From assembly GCA_050185195.1 (NCBI GenBank), contig JBFWZQ010000012.1, forward strand, positions 1-64,000: a stretch of 64,000 nucleotides of DNA. The letters are read 5' to 3'. This stretch comes from CADEFQ01 sp050185195 (lineage in GTDB: Bacteria; Pseudomonadota; Gammaproteobacteria; Steroidobacterales; Steroidobacteraceae). Shown here in pieces: positions 9,109 to 18,268 of the stretch. A program made the translations under genes and the position numbers. The notes beneath the pieces were generated by a model. That model saw only the letters and a program-made list of their open reading frames with translations. It did not search any database and was not told the DNA's origin. How positions within the stretch are numbered: the stretch's first letter is position 1; each line of letters starts with the position of its first letter.

Positions 9109-10611
9109 TTGAAGGGTACCGGGATCCAGCGACCGTCGGGCGACGCCCGGGCCACCGGCGTGCGCGGGTTGTTTCCGGCCGCCGCGCAGGCGAACGCCGG
9201 CGAGTCGGGCTTCCGGCTGCTGGCGGACGGAATCGGCGCGTTCGTGGCACGTGCCTGGCTCGCGCGCGCGGCCGCCCGCTCGCTCGACCTGCAGTACTAC
9301 CTGGTCAACGCCGACGATACCGGGCGGCTGCTCGCGGGCGAAGTGCTCGCCGCGGCGGATCGTGGCGTGCGCGTGCGCATCCTGCTCGACGACATCTACG
9401 CCGCGCAGTCCGACCGCGAGATCGCGATCCTCGACTCGCACCCGCGGATCGAGGTGCGGCTTTTCAACCCGTGGACCCGGCGGCGCAATCCGATCGCGCG
9501 TGTCTTCGGCTTCCTGCTCGATCCGCGCCGCCTGAACCACCGGATGCACAACAAGCTGTTCGCCGCCGACGAGTTCGCGGCGATCGTCGGCGGGCGCAAC
9601 ATCGGCGACGAGTATTTCGACCTCAAGTCGCAACTGAATTTCCGCGACCTCGACGTGCTCGCGGTGGGGCAGGTGGCGACCGAGGCGTGCGGCTCGTTCG
9701 ACGAGTACTGGAACAGCGACTGGGCGGTGCCCGCGGCCGCCATCCTCGACCGGGCGCCGGCCCCCGCCGACCTCGAGTCGTTGCGTACCGTGCTCGCCGC
9801 GCATCGCGAGTCCTTGCGTGGCTCGGCCTACGCCCAGGCGCTCGAGGGTTCACCGATCGCCTTGCAGTTCGCGACGCGCACGGTCCCGCTCGAATTCGGG
9901 GTTGCACGGGTGCTGGCGGACAGTCCGTCGAAGGTGGGCGCGTCGAACGACGACCAGGACACCCTGCTCATCCGGCGCCTGCGGGAAAACGCGCGTGACG
10001 CCGAGCGCGAGTTGCTCGTCAGTTCACCCTATTTCGTGCCGCGGGACGCCGGCGTGCAGGCGCTGACCGCGCTGGCGGGTGGCGGCGTCGCCGTGTCGGT
10101 GCTGACCAATTCCCTTGCGGCCAACGATGTCGGCATCGTGCACAGCGGCTACGCACGCTACCGGGTCCCGCTGTTGCGTGGTGGCGTGCGTCTCTTCGAG
10201 TTGCGCCCGCACCTGGGGTTCGCCGAACGCCACCGCACCCGCCGCAGGTTCGGTTCGGAGTACGTCAGCCTGCATGCGAAATACCTCGTGATCGACCGCC
10301 GCTCGCTGTTCGTCGGGTCGCTCAACCTCGACCCGCGCTCGATCGACTACAACACCGAGATCGGTCTCCTGATCGACAGCCCGGGGCTTGCGCGGCAGGC
10401 GGCCGCCTTGTTCGACCTGGCGAGCTCGCGGCCCTTCAGCTATACCGTGACGCTGCGTGACGGCGCGGCCGGTCGCTCCAATGCGCTCGCGTGGACCAGC
10501 GCAAACGCGGGCGGCGAGCTGCGGTACGATCACGAGCCGGATACGACCCGGTGGCAACGCTCCAAGGCCTGGTTGGCCGGCTTGCTGCCTTTCGTGGAGA
10601 GCCAGATCTGA
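9109..10611 (+). CDS. Phospholipase D family / cardiolipin synthase-like protein
   Basis: A 500-residue protein with two HKD motifs, the signature of phospholipase D enzymes: HNKLFAAD (His147, Lys149, Asp154) in HRMHNKLF followed by VGGRNIGDEYF, and HAKYLVID (His389, Lys391, Asp396) followed by FVGSLNLDPRS. Length and layout match ClsC/YmdC-type cardiolipin synthases, which join phospholipids in the inner membrane. No N-terminal membrane segments are seen, which also fits ClsC better than ClsA. The start at TTG 9109 is uncertain. One base separates it from the dehydrogenase gene that follows, so they are co-transcribed. Confidence 0.88.
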   Translation: MKGTGIQRPSGDARATGVRGLFPAAAQANAGESGFRLLADGIGAFVARAWLARAAARSLDLQYYLVNADDTGRLLAGEVLAAADRGVRVRILLDDIYAAQSDREIAILDSHPRIEVRLFNPWTRRRNPIARVFGFLLDPRRLNHRMHNKLFAADEFAAIVGGRNIGDEYFDLKSQLNFRDLDVLAVGQVATEACGSFDEYWNSDWAVPAAAILDRAPAPADLESLRTVLAAHRESLRGSAYAQALEGSPIALQFATRTVPLEFGVARVLADSPSKVGASNDDQDTLLIRRLRENARDAERELLVSSPYFVPRDAGVQALTALAGGGVAVSVLTNSLAANDVGIVHSGYARYRVPLLRGGVRLFELRPHLGFAERHRTRRRFGSEYVSLHAKYLVIDRRSLFVGSLNLDPRSIDYNTEIGLLIDSPGLARQAAALFDLASSRPFSYTVTLRDGAAGRSNALAWTSANAGGELRYDHEPDTTRWQRSKAWLAGLLPFVESQI

Positions 10612-10612
10612 C

Positions 10613-11647
10613 ATGAATCGCCGCAAGGTTTTGCTGGGTGCAGGCGTCCTCGCCGTGGCCGGGACCGGGGCGTTGGTCGCGGAGCGGGCGACCCGCGGGT
10701 CGCGGGGCCCCAGTCGACCGCCGGGGGTGCCGGTCGGCCCGTTCGGCGCGGACTCGACGGCCGAAGAAGTGACTGCCGGGCTCGATCTCACCGGCAAGGT
10801 CGCGCTCGTGACCGGCGTGAATTCCGGGCTTGGCGCCGAAACCCTGCGCGTGCTCACGCTGCGCGGCGCCCACGTGTTCGGCACCGCGCGGACACTCGAA
10901 AAGGCGAGCGCCGCCTGCGCCGCCGCGGGCAGTCGCGCCACGCCGTTCGCGCTCGAGCTGACGGATTTCGCCTCGGTCGTCGCGTGCGCGGAGGCGGTGC
11001 GCCGACAGGGCGTCCCGCTCAACATGCTGGTCTGCAATGCAGGCATCATGGCGCTGCCGCAACTCGAGCAGGTGAACGGCCTCGAGAAACATTTCGTCAC
11101 CAACCACCTCGGGCACTTCCTACTGGTCCATCACCTGCTCGACCGCGTGGTCGCCGCGCCGCAGGGCCGCGTCGTCGTCGTGTCGAGCCGGGGTTACCAG
11201 TGGGCGCCGCCCGAGGGCATCGAGTTCGACAACCTGTCGGGGGCGCGCGGCGAATACGAGCCCAATCGCGCCTACGGCCAGAGCAAACTCGCGAACGGAT
11301 TGTTCTCGCTCGAGCTGGCGCGCCGCCTGCGGGGCACGAACGCGACATCGAATTCCGTGCACCCGGGCATCATCAAGACCAACCTCGGGCGGCATTTCCC
11401 GCGCTGGAAGCGGGCGCTGAGCGAGCTGATCGGCTGGACTTTCATGAAGGGCATTCCCGCGGGCGCCGCCACCGGGTGTTATGTCGCGACGAACCCGCGC
11501 CTCGCCGGCGTGAGCGGCTGCTACTTCGCGAACTGCAATCCGGAAGTTCCGGGCGGCCGGATGCAGGACGAGGCGCTCGCGGCCAGGTTGTGGGCGGTAT
11601 CGGAAGACCTCACGCGCCAGTGGCTGCCGGGCACCGACAAGGCCTGA
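10613..11647 (+). CDS. Short-chain dehydrogenase/reductase, membrane-anchored
   Basis: A 344-residue NAD(P)-dependent oxidoreductase. After MNRRKVLLGAGVLAVAGTGAL, a hydrophobic anchor or Tat-like leader, the Rossmann fold has VTGVNSGLGAETLRVL with the TGxxxGxG nucleotide motif, then VCNAGIMA, a conserved Ser in VVVSSRGY and the catalytic YGQSK (YxxxK). It resembles WW-domain-oxidoreductase or retinol-dehydrogenase-like SDRs; the substrate is unknown. ATG 10613 follows the phospholipase stop directly, and Kup starts one base after this gene ends, so three genes form an operon. The double-Arg leader is unusual for an SDR whose cofactor is cytosolic; a single membrane anchor facing inward is the simpler reading. 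Confidence 0.88.
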   Translation: MNRRKVLLGAGVLAVAGTGALVAERATRGSRGPSRPPGVPVGPFGADSTAEEVTAGLDLTGKVALVTGVNSGLGAETLRVLTLRGAHVFGTARTLEKASAACAAAGSRATPFALELTDFASVVACAEAVRRQGVPLNMLVCNAGIMALPQLEQVNGLEKHFVTNHLGHFLLVHHLLDRVVAAPQGRVVVVSSRGYQWAPPEGIEFDNLSGARGEYEPNRAYGQSKLANGLFSLELARRLRGTNATSNSVHPGIIKTNLGRHFPRWKRALSELIGWTFMKGIPAGAATGCYVATNPRLAGVSGCYFANCNPEVPGGRMQDEALAARLWAVSEDLTRQWLPGTDKA

Positions 11648-11648
11648 C

Positions 11649-13511
11649 ATGAGCGGACAGCGACAAGCCCTGCCGGCGCTGGTCGGCGCGCTGGGCGTCG
11701 TTTTCGGCGACATCGGCACGAGCCCGCTGTATGCACTCAAGGTATCGCTCGATGCGACGGGTGCGCCTGCAGGGGACAGGGGGGCGGTGCTCGGCGTGCT
11801 GTCGCTCATCAGCTGGAGCCTGCTCGCCGTCGTCACGCTCAAGTACGTGACCCTGATGCTGCGGGCAGACAACCAGGGCGAGGGCGGCATCCTGGCGCTC
11901 TTCGCACTCGTCCAGAAACACGTCAACCCGTTGTCGCGGCCGGCGCAATGGGTCGCCGCGCTCGCGCTCGCCGGCGCGGCGCTGTTCTACTGCGACGCCC
12001 TGATCACGCCTGCGATCACGGTGCTGAGCGCGGTGGAAGGCATGGAGCTCCTCGACCCGGGCTTTGCGCGTGTCGTCATCCCGATCACGCTCGGTATCCT
12101 GGTTGCGCTCTTTGCCATCCAGCGTGGGGGCACCGAGCGCGTCGGCCGGCTGTTCGGCCCCGTCATGCTCCTGTGGTTCGTAGTGCTCGGCGTCTCGGGC
12201 TTCGCCGCCATCCTGCGCGACCCGTCGGTGATCGCCGCGCTCGATCCACGCTGGGCGATCGCGCTCATGGCAGGCCACCCCGGCCTCGGGCTCGCGATCC
12301 TCGGCGCCGTGTTCCTCGCGCTCACGGGGGGCGAGGCGCTCTATGCGGACATGGGCCATTTCGGCAAGCGCCCGGTGCGCATCGCGTGGTTCGCCCTCGT
12401 GTGGCCGGCCCTGGTGCTCAATTATTTCGGCCAGGGTGCGCAGCTGCTGTCGCAGCACGAATCGATCGCGCATCCCCTCTATTTCCTCGTGCCGACGCAG
12501 CTGCTGCCGCTGTTCGTGCTGCTTGCGACCGCGGCCTCCGTGATCGCCTCGCAGGCGGTGATCACCGGCGCATTTTCCGTCACGCGCCAGGCCGTGCAGC
12601 TCGACCTGCTGCCACGGGTGCGGGTGCTGCAGACCTCCGCGCTCGAGCAGGGCCAGATCTACGTGCCCGTGGTGAATGCGCTGATGCTGCTCGCCGTCGT
12701 CGCCTTCGTGTTCGCATTCGGGTCCTCGGACGCGCTGTCCGGTGCCTACGGCGCCGCGGTGGTCGGCACGATGCTCGTGACGACGCTCCTCGGTGCGGTC
12801 GTGGCGCACACCGAATGGCGCTGGCCCGTCACGCTCACCTGCGCCGTGTTTGGCGTATTGCTGTTCGTCGATCTTGCCTTCGCGTCCGGCAACATGACCA
12901 AGCTCGATGATGGTGGCTGGGTTCCGGTGGCGCTCGCGGCCCTGCTGTTCGGGGTCTTCTGGACCTGGCGCGAAGGTCGCCTGCGGCTGCGCCAGGCGCT
13001 CGCGCGACAGGCGGTCCCACTCAGCGACCTGCCGAAACTGCTGGCGGGCGCGACGCGCGTGCCCGGCACGGCGATCTTCCTCGCCAGCCACGCCGGGGTC
13101 GTGCCTTCCGCGCTGATCCGCAACCTCGAGCACAACCGCGTCGCGCACGAGCAGATCGTGATCCTGAACCTCTCGATCACGCGCACGCCGCGCCAGGATC
13201 CCGCGGACCGGGTGCGCATCGAGACCCTGCAGGAGGGCGTGCACGCGCTGCATGCCCGCTTCGGGTTCATGGAAACGCCGGATGTGCGCGAGGCGCTGCG
13301 GCGCTGCCGACCGCGAGGCCTGCGGATCTACGTCGAGGAGGTGTCGTGGTTCCTGGGCCGGCACTTCGTGCGCCCGCGACCGCGCACGGGCCTGGCCGGG
13401 CTGCGCATGCGCTTCTTCGCGTGGATGCAGCGGCGCAGCACGCAGGCCTCGGAGTTCTTCAACATGCCGTCGAAGGGCGTCGTCCTGCTCGGCACGGAGG
13501 TGGAGGTGTGA
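11649..13511 (+). CDS. kup: Kup-type low-affinity potassium transporter
   Basis: A 620-residue inner-membrane protein that takes up K+ with protons. The start LVGALGVVFGDIGTSPLYALK is the family hallmark. About twelve hydrophobic helices follow, with YCDALITPAITVLSAVEG and GGEALYADMGHFG, both well-conserved Kup regions. The soluble C-terminal domain ends GVVLLGTEVEV, as in most members. Length is typical. It is the third gene of an apparent operon after the phospholipase and dehydrogenase genes. Confidence 0.96.
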   Translation: MSGQRQALPALVGALGVVFGDIGTSPLYALKVSLDATGAPAGDRGAVLGVLSLISWSLLAVVTLKYVTLMLRADNQGEGGILALFALVQKHVNPLSRPAQWVAALALAGAALFYCDALITPAITVLSAVEGMELLDPGFARVVIPITLGILVALFAIQRGGTERVGRLFGPVMLLWFVVLGVSGFAAILRDPSVIAALDPRWAIALMAGHPGLGLAILGAVFLALTGGEALYADMGHFGKRPVRIAWFALVWPALVLNYFGQGAQLLSQHESIAHPLYFLVPTQLLPLFVLLATAASVIASQAVITGAFSVTRQAVQLDLLPRVRVLQTSALEQGQIYVPVVNALMLLAVVAFVFAFGSSDALSGAYGAAVVGTMLVTTLLGAVVAHTEWRWPVTLTCAVFGVLLFVDLAFASGNMTKLDDGGWVPVALAALLFGVFWTWREGRLRLRQALARQAVPLSDLPKLLAGATRVPGTAIFLASHAGVVPSALIRNLEHNRVAHEQIVILNLSITRTPRQDPADRVRIETLQEGVHALHARFGFMETPDVREALRRCRPRGLRIYVEEVSWFLGRHFVRPRPRTGLAGLRMRFFAWMQRRSTQASEFFNMPSKGVVLLGTEVEV

Positions 13512-13772
13512 GGTCGGCGCGCCGTGGGCGGTGGGCTGCGCGCTACGAGCTGCGGGCTACGGGCCAGAGGTTTTGTCACGCGATGCCCCCGACTGCACAA
13601 GCCAGTCCAAAGAATGCTATTGGCAGGTCTGCGAATTCGCGCCCGATGACTGCGACGCCAAAGACAGTGTTCCGTAGGAAGTCTCGCACCAGTCAGCTCA
13701 TGCGGGCCGCAGTCCGCCCTTGCGCCCAGGGCCTCGGTCCTCGGGCGTTCGACCCGTAACGAGGCGGATGCG
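13512..13772. other. Gene-free spacer with low-complexity start
   Basis: A 261-base spacer between convergent kup and the MFS gene. Its first 60 bases hold loosely repeated pieces such as GCGCTACGAGCTGCGGGCTAC and look degenerate; the GCGCTAC core recalls the palindromes at 0.13 and 20.1 kb. The remainder is less GC-rich than its surroundings. I find no reading frame with family resemblance, no clear terminator and no RNA gene. Confidence 0.5.
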
Positions 13773-15041
13773 TCATACCGCGTCGCTCGCAAGCGGTCGG
13801 TCGTTACCTTCGAACACCGGGTACTTGCCCATCGTGAGCAGCAGCAGCGCGCCGATGCCGAACGCAAAGGCCGCGATGAACAGGATCGCGTCGTAGCTGC
13901 CCGTCCGGTCGTGGACGAAGCCGAAGAGCGGTGGGGCGATGCCCGAGGCGAGGCCGAACACGGCGTACTGCGCGCCATAGATGCGGCCGTAGTGGCGCAG
14001 TCCGAAGTAGCGCGCGCTCAGGTAGGCGACGAGGTCGGTCTCGGCGCCCGAGGCAAAGCCGACGAGTACCGCGGCGAGGATGGCCGTTGCGGGGCCGATC
14101 CCGTGGTTCAGCAGCAGCAGGCTCGCGACGGCCGGCAGGACCAGCATCGGAAACGCGATGCCCGGCGCCCACACGCGGTCCATCATGAAGCCCGCGAAGA
14201 GGCGACCGACGATGATGCTGACACCGGTAGCGCCGGCGATCTTGCCGGCAGCGAGCGGCTCGAAGCCGCGGTCCTCGAGCAGCGGAACGAAGTTCGCGAT
14301 CGTGCCCGCGATACCCGTCGCGACGAGCAGGATCGAGACGATCAGCACCCAGAAGCGCGCGGTGCGCACGGCCTGCCCGAGCGTGAGGCCCGTCTCCGCG
14401 CGAGGCCGCGCGGCGTCGTGCGCCGCCGCCGCGCCCGCCTGCGCCGCGCCCGCCGGCGGGTCGCGAAACCATGCGATCGCAATCGGCAGGGCGACCGCGA
14501 GCGGCAGCAGCGAGATGCCGACGTAAGCCCAGCGCCAGCCGAAGCGTTCGATCAGCCAGATCGTGAAGGCAGGCAGGAAGGCGGCGGTGATACCGGTGCC
14601 GAGCAACGTGATCGCGAGCGCGAGGCCGCGGTTCTCGTCGAACCAGCCGTTGATGGCGCGCGTCCAGGTCACCGGGGTCGAGCCGCCGCCCGCCAGGCCC
14701 ACGACGATCCACATGACGTAGAAGACGCCGATCGAGGCGGGAGTCAGCGACAGCGCCGCGAATCCAAGGCCAAAGAAGGCGAGCGTAGGCAGCGCCATGC
14801 GCCGCGCGCCGTAACGGTCCGAGAGGGCGCCGATGACCGGCACGATGCAGATGACGGCGAGGGCGAACCAGAAGATCCCGAGCTGGAACTCGCCGCGGCC
14901 CCAGCCGAATTCCTCGGTGATCGGCCGCGTGAAGGGGCCGAGGGAGTTGAAGGGAATGGGCGAGGCGCCGAAGGCGACGCCGAGCGAGGAGGCGACCAGC
15001 ACGGCCCAGCCGCGCCGGAACTCTGAGTAGGATCGGGTCAT
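13773..15041 (-). CDS. Major facilitator superfamily transporter
   Basis: A 422-residue protein with about twelve membrane helices. The loop between helices 2 and 3 carries the MFS motif GALSDRYGARRMALP. The N-terminus reads MTRSYSEFRRGWAVLVASSLGVAFG, and the repeat FGWGRGEF resembles monocarboxylate/oxalate-formate type (MCT/OFA) carriers, so a small organic anion is a plausible substrate. ATG 15041 overlaps the upstream gene's stop by four bases (ATGA), which fixes the start although the frame is open further upstream. It is the last gene of the minus-strand series that begins near 20.1 kb. Confidence 0.88.
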   Translation of the reverse strand: MTRSYSEFRRGWAVLVASSLGVAFGASPIPFNSLGPFTRPITEEFGWGRGEFQLGIFWFALAVICIVPVIGALSDRYGARRMALPTLAFFGLGFAALSLTPASIGVFYVMWIVVGLAGGGSTPVTWTRAINGWFDENRGLALAITLLGTGITAAFLPAFTIWLIERFGWRWAYVGISLLPLAVALPIAIAWFRDPPAGAAQAGAAAAHDAARPRAETGLTLGQAVRTARFWVLIVSILLVATGIAGTIANFVPLLEDRGFEPLAAGKIAGATGVSIIVGRLFAGFMMDRVWAPGIAFPMLVLPAVASLLLLNHGIGPATAILAAVLVGFASGAETDLVAYLSARYFGLRHYGRIYGAQYAVFGLASGIAPPLFGFVHDRTGSYDAILFIAAFAFGIGALLLLTMGKYPVFEGNDRPLASDAV

Positions 15042-16471
15042 TGTTTTCCGAGGCTGCCGTCCTGCAGCAGCATGAGATTGATGGTCGCCCGAGTGTACTG
15101 TGGGTCGAGGGCGAGCGCCCGCCGAAACTCGGCCTCGGCCTGCGAAGGACGGCCCGCTATCGCATAGGCGTAGCCCAGGTTGGCCGCGGCGCGTGGATTG
15201 GCCGGCGATTTTTGCGCCACATCGCACCAGAACGCGATTTCGCTGGCGTACACGAGGTTGCGCCGCGCGGTCGACGCGCTGGCCAGGACGAGGACGGCGA
15301 TACCCGCGACACCAAGGGTCGATCGCAAAGCCCGGCCGCGCGTGGCGGCGACGGACGCGAGGCGCGCGGCGAGGCAGCCCGCGAGCCATGCCGGGCCCAT
15401 GAGCGCCATGTAGAGCTGGCGGTCGTTCACGAGATCGAGGCGCGGCAGCAGCGAATTGGTCGGTGCGAGCCACAGGAAGAACCAGAGGATGCCGAACGCG
15501 AGCGCCGGCCGGCTCCGCACGGAGGCGAAGCCCGCCGCCAGTGCGGTGGCGTAGGCGAGCGCGAGGGCCATGGTCGCAAACGTCCAGGCGGCCACCTCGG
15601 GCAGCTGGGGATCGGCATTGAGCCGCCAGGGCATGAAAATCTGCCCGATGAGATACGCGACGGCGTGCAGTTGTGTCAGCAGGTTCACGGCGAGGTCGCG
15701 CGCCGTGAAGCTCGACTCGAGCAACAGCCAGTAGCGCGGCAGGCTGGCGGCAGCGACGCCCGCAGCCAGTAGCGCCAGGGCGTGGGGTGCAGTTGCGACG
15801 AAGGCGTCACGCCAGCGGACCCGCTGCCGCGCCTCGCACAGCGCAAGCAGCGCGAGCGCGAAAGGCACGACGAGCACGGTTTCCTTCACGCCGAGCCCGA
15901 TCAGGAAGAGCGCGACGGAGGTGATCCACAGGCCGATCCGGCGCAACCCGGGCGTCGAGGCATCGCGTGCCACGTCCCAGGCCAGCAGGCTCGCCAGCGC
16001 CAGCAGGGCCGCGAGGCTCGCCGAGCGGCCCGAGACATAGGTCACTGCTTCCGTCTGCACCGGAAGCAGTGTGAAGAGGAGGGCGGCGACCAGGGCTGCG
16101 AGCGAGCCGACCCCGCCCGCCGTCGCGACGAGCGTGCGCGCGGCGAGCCGGCGCAACAGGGTGAAGACGAGGCCGCCATTGACGACATGCACGATGAGAT
16201 TGAAGGCGTGGAAGCCCGCGAGGCCGAGCCCGCTCTGCCAGTTGAGCGCGTAGCTCAGCTTCAGCACCGGCCGGATGCCCGGCATGGATGCCCACCACGC
16301 GGCGAGCGAGTGCACGCGCGCGTCCTCGACGATCACCGCCCAGTCGTCGAACTGGAAAACGCCACCGAAGGAGTTGAGGTAAGCCGCCGCGGTCGCGGCT
16401 GCGATCAGGAGGTACCCACGCCACGGTGCCGTGGCGGCGCCGTCAGTCGCGGCGCGCGGCACGGAACGCAT
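15038..16471 (-). CDS. GT-C-like polytopic membrane protein with TPR tail
   Basis: A 477-residue protein with around ten to eleven membrane helices. The first periplasmic loop contains FQFDDWAVIVED, the acidic pair typical of GT-C glycosyltransferases that use lipid-linked sugar donors (TMTC/PMT-like families). The C-terminus has one to two TPR units, NPRAAANLGYAYAIAGRPSQAEAEFRRALALDPQ. It may glycosylate exported proteins or cell-wall material, but that is inference. I chose ATG 16471; ATG 16513 would give a larger overlap with the carboxypeptidase gene. The gene overlaps both neighbours, so it belongs to one transcription unit. Confidence 0.7.
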   Translation of the reverse strand: MRSVPRAATDGAATAPWRGYLLIAAATAAAYLNSFGGVFQFDDWAVIVEDARVHSLAAWWASMPGIRPVLKLSYALNWQSGLGLAGFHAFNLIVHVVNGGLVFTLLRRLAARTLVATAGGVGSLAALVAALLFTLLPVQTEAVTYVSGRSASLAALLALASLLAWDVARDASTPGLRRIGLWITSVALFLIGLGVKETVLVVPFALALLALCEARQRVRWRDAFVATAPHALALLAAGVAAASLPRYWLLLESSFTARDLAVNLLTQLHAVAYLIGQIFMPWRLNADPQLPEVAAWTFATMALALAYATALAAGFASVRSRPALAFGILWFFLWLAPTNSLLPRLDLVNDRQLYMALMGPAWLAGCLAARLASVAATRGRALRSTLGVAGIAVLVLASASTARRNLVYASEIAFWCDVAQKSPANPRAAANLGYAYAIAGRPSQAEAEFRRALALDPQYTRATINLMLLQDGSLGKQ

Positions 16472-17246
16472 CCTCGACGAGCGCCGCGGCGGTCCACCAG
16501 CGGTCGCGCGCATCCAGCAACACCACCCATACGTCGATGCCGTCGCGCCGCGCGTGCACGAGGGCGCAGCGCCCGGCTTTTACCGTGTAGCCGCTCTTGA
16601 GGCCGACCGCGCCGTCCAGGCGGCCGAGCAATGGGTTGGTCGTGCGCAGCGTGATCTCGCGGCCCGCGCGGGTCTGGATGACGAGTTCCTGCGTGGCCGC
16701 GAGGGCCGCGATCGAGGGAAAGCTCGCCGCGTAGCGGCCGAGGCGCAGCAGGTCGTTGGCGGTGGACAGGTGCCCGGGCGCGTCGAGGCCGCAGGGGTTT
16801 TCGAAATGCGTGCCGGCCAGGCCCAGTTCTTTCGCACGATCGTTCATGCGCGCGACGAAGCCGTCGACCGTGCCCGAATGATGTTCCGCCAGCGTGAGGC
16901 AGGCATCGTTCGCCGAACGCACGAGCAGGGCGGCGAGGAGGCTTGCAGCGGTGAGCTGCTCGCCAGCCACGAGGCCGATCCGGGCACCCGTGGCGCGCGC
17001 CGCCCGCGGGCTCACGGCGACGAGGGCCGCTGGTTCCCAATCCGATTCCAGCAGCACGACCGCCGTCATCAGCTTCGTGAGCGACGCCGGCGGCAGCGGG
17101 TGGCCCGCCGCGCGCGCCCATTTGACAGAATTCCCCACTGCAACGACATAGGCTGTCGCCGCACGCGGGTAGCGGTCCGTGGCCGCAGGGCCGGCGCCGT
17201 GGGCGGCACCGAGGCCCGCGACCAGCAGGGCCGCGATGCGCAGCAC
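16443..17246 (-). CDS. D-alanyl-D-alanine carboxypeptidase (S11 family)
   Basis: A 267-residue penicillin-binding-type serine peptidase that trims the terminal D-Ala from peptidoglycan stem peptides in the periplasm. The three active-site motifs are intact: SLTK (Ser55, Lys58), SAN (Ser111-Asn113) and KSG (Lys217-Gly219). A leader of the form MLRIAALLVAGLGAAHGA fits a signal peptide. The start at GTG 17246 is chosen because it gives this leader and falls 20 bases after the preceding gene; no strong ribosome-binding site is visible. It lacks the extra C-terminal domain of DacA/DacC and is closer in size to PbpG/DacB2-like short forms. Confidence 0.88.
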   Translation of the reverse strand: MLRIAALLVAGLGAAHGAGPAATDRYPRAATAYVVAVGNSVKWARAAGHPLPPASLTKLMTAVVLLESDWEPAALVAVSPRAARATGARIGLVAGEQLTAASLLAALLVRSANDACLTLAEHHSGTVDGFVARMNDRAKELGLAGTHFENPCGLDAPGHLSTANDLLRLGRYAASFPSIAALAATQELVIQTRAGREITLRTTNPLLGRLDGAVGLKSGYTVKAGRCALVHARRDGIDVWVVLLDARDRWWTAAALVEDAFRAARRD

Positions 17247-17266
17247 GGCCCGCTGCGAGGTTCGCT

Positions 17267-18253
17267 TCAGAAGCCGATCAGGCCGCGCAGGGCCTTCTTG
17301 CCGGCCTTGATCGCTGAATCCCTGGGACTCTCGGGGCTGGCGGATGCGCCCGCCTCCTGCGGCAACGCGTTGTGGCGCGCATAGGCATTGCAGAACTCGA
17401 CATATTTCGGCGCCACGGGCGACGTGTAGTTGCGACCGGCGCATTCGCGCAGGGCGAGGTCCTTGCCTTCGTCGCGGCAGTTGCGGCCGAGAAAGACGAG
17501 CGACTCCTTCGCGAGGGCATTCCGGCACAGTCCCGAGCGCACCGACTCGAGGCTCCCCGCGCCGGTGGCGGGCAAGCCGCACAGCGCAGTGGCCGCCCCG
17601 AGGTCAGCGCGCATCTGCGGCGGCCCCTGCACCGTCGACTCCATGTCGGCCACCTTGTCATAGCCGGTTTCGGTCTTGAGCGCCGCGCAGTACTGGCCCT
17701 TGTACTTCGGATCGCACTGCACGCCCGTGGCCCCGGTGAACGTGTAGGCCGTCATGCCGTCCACGCCCGCCTGGCAGACCTGCTCGAGGTACTGCGCGGA
17801 CTCGGCCTGTGCGGCCGCGACCTGGCGCTTCAACTTGCCGGCATCGCAGGCCTTGCCGAGCCGGCGACCGTTCATCTTCATGCGCATCGCGTCGCCGCCG
17901 ACCTGCATGCGCATCTCGCCGCGATAGCTGTCCTTGCCGCTGTAGGTCATCTCGCCCGAGCCCGTGGTCGGCGGGCTGCCGGTGCAGCGCATCTTCCAGC
18001 GCAGGGTGTCGCCCGAGCGCTGCACGTCGTACATCTTGCAGTCCTCGGAAGCCGGCACGCCCTGTGGCTCGTCGGCTGCATTCTTCGGCGAGCACACCTG
18101 CTGCGTCGTCGCCGGCATCGACATGCCGGCGGCTTCCATCTCACTCGTGACTTCCCACAGTTCCCCGGGTTCCTGCGCGACGACCCGCGCGCAAGCGAGG
18201 GTGGCAAGCAGGACGGGCAGCGCGCGCCGAAGGGCGAAATTCATGGCCGACAT
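17267..18253 (-). CDS. DUF3617 domain-containing periplasmic protein
   Basis: A 328-residue exported protein. After a signal peptide ending around RVVAQ, the first half is a DUF3617 domain: GELWEVTSEMEAAGMSMPA, then QQVCSPK, then CKMYDVQRSGDTLRWKMRC, ending in a turn of repeated polar strands (GEMRMQVGGDAMRMKMNGRR). The second half is rich in spaced cysteines (about ten), suggesting several disulfides, and ends PRDSAIKAGKKALRGLIGF. DUF3617 has no known function. A GGAG lies six bases before ATG 18253, which decides the start. It lies 15 bases after the cytochrome c gene on the same strand. Confidence 0.85.
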   Translation of the reverse strand: MSAMNFALRRALPVLLATLACARVVAQEPGELWEVTSEMEAAGMSMPATTQQVCSPKNAADEPQGVPASEDCKMYDVQRSGDTLRWKMRCTGSPPTTGSGEMTYSGKDSYRGEMRMQVGGDAMRMKMNGRRLGKACDAGKLKRQVAAAQAESAQYLEQVCQAGVDGMTAYTFTGATGVQCDPKYKGQYCAALKTETGYDKVADMESTVQGPPQMRADLGAATALCGLPATGAGSLESVRSGLCRNALAKESLVFLGRNCRDEGKDLALRECAGRNYTSPVAPKYVEFCNAYARHNALPQEAGASASPESPRDSAIKAGKKALRGLIGF

Positions 18254-18268
18254 GTCGATCTCCTCAAC

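Noticed and set aside
9024..9155. N-terminal extension of the PAS kinase
   Set aside because: The added 44 residues have no domain and overlap the start of the phospholipase gene on the other strand.
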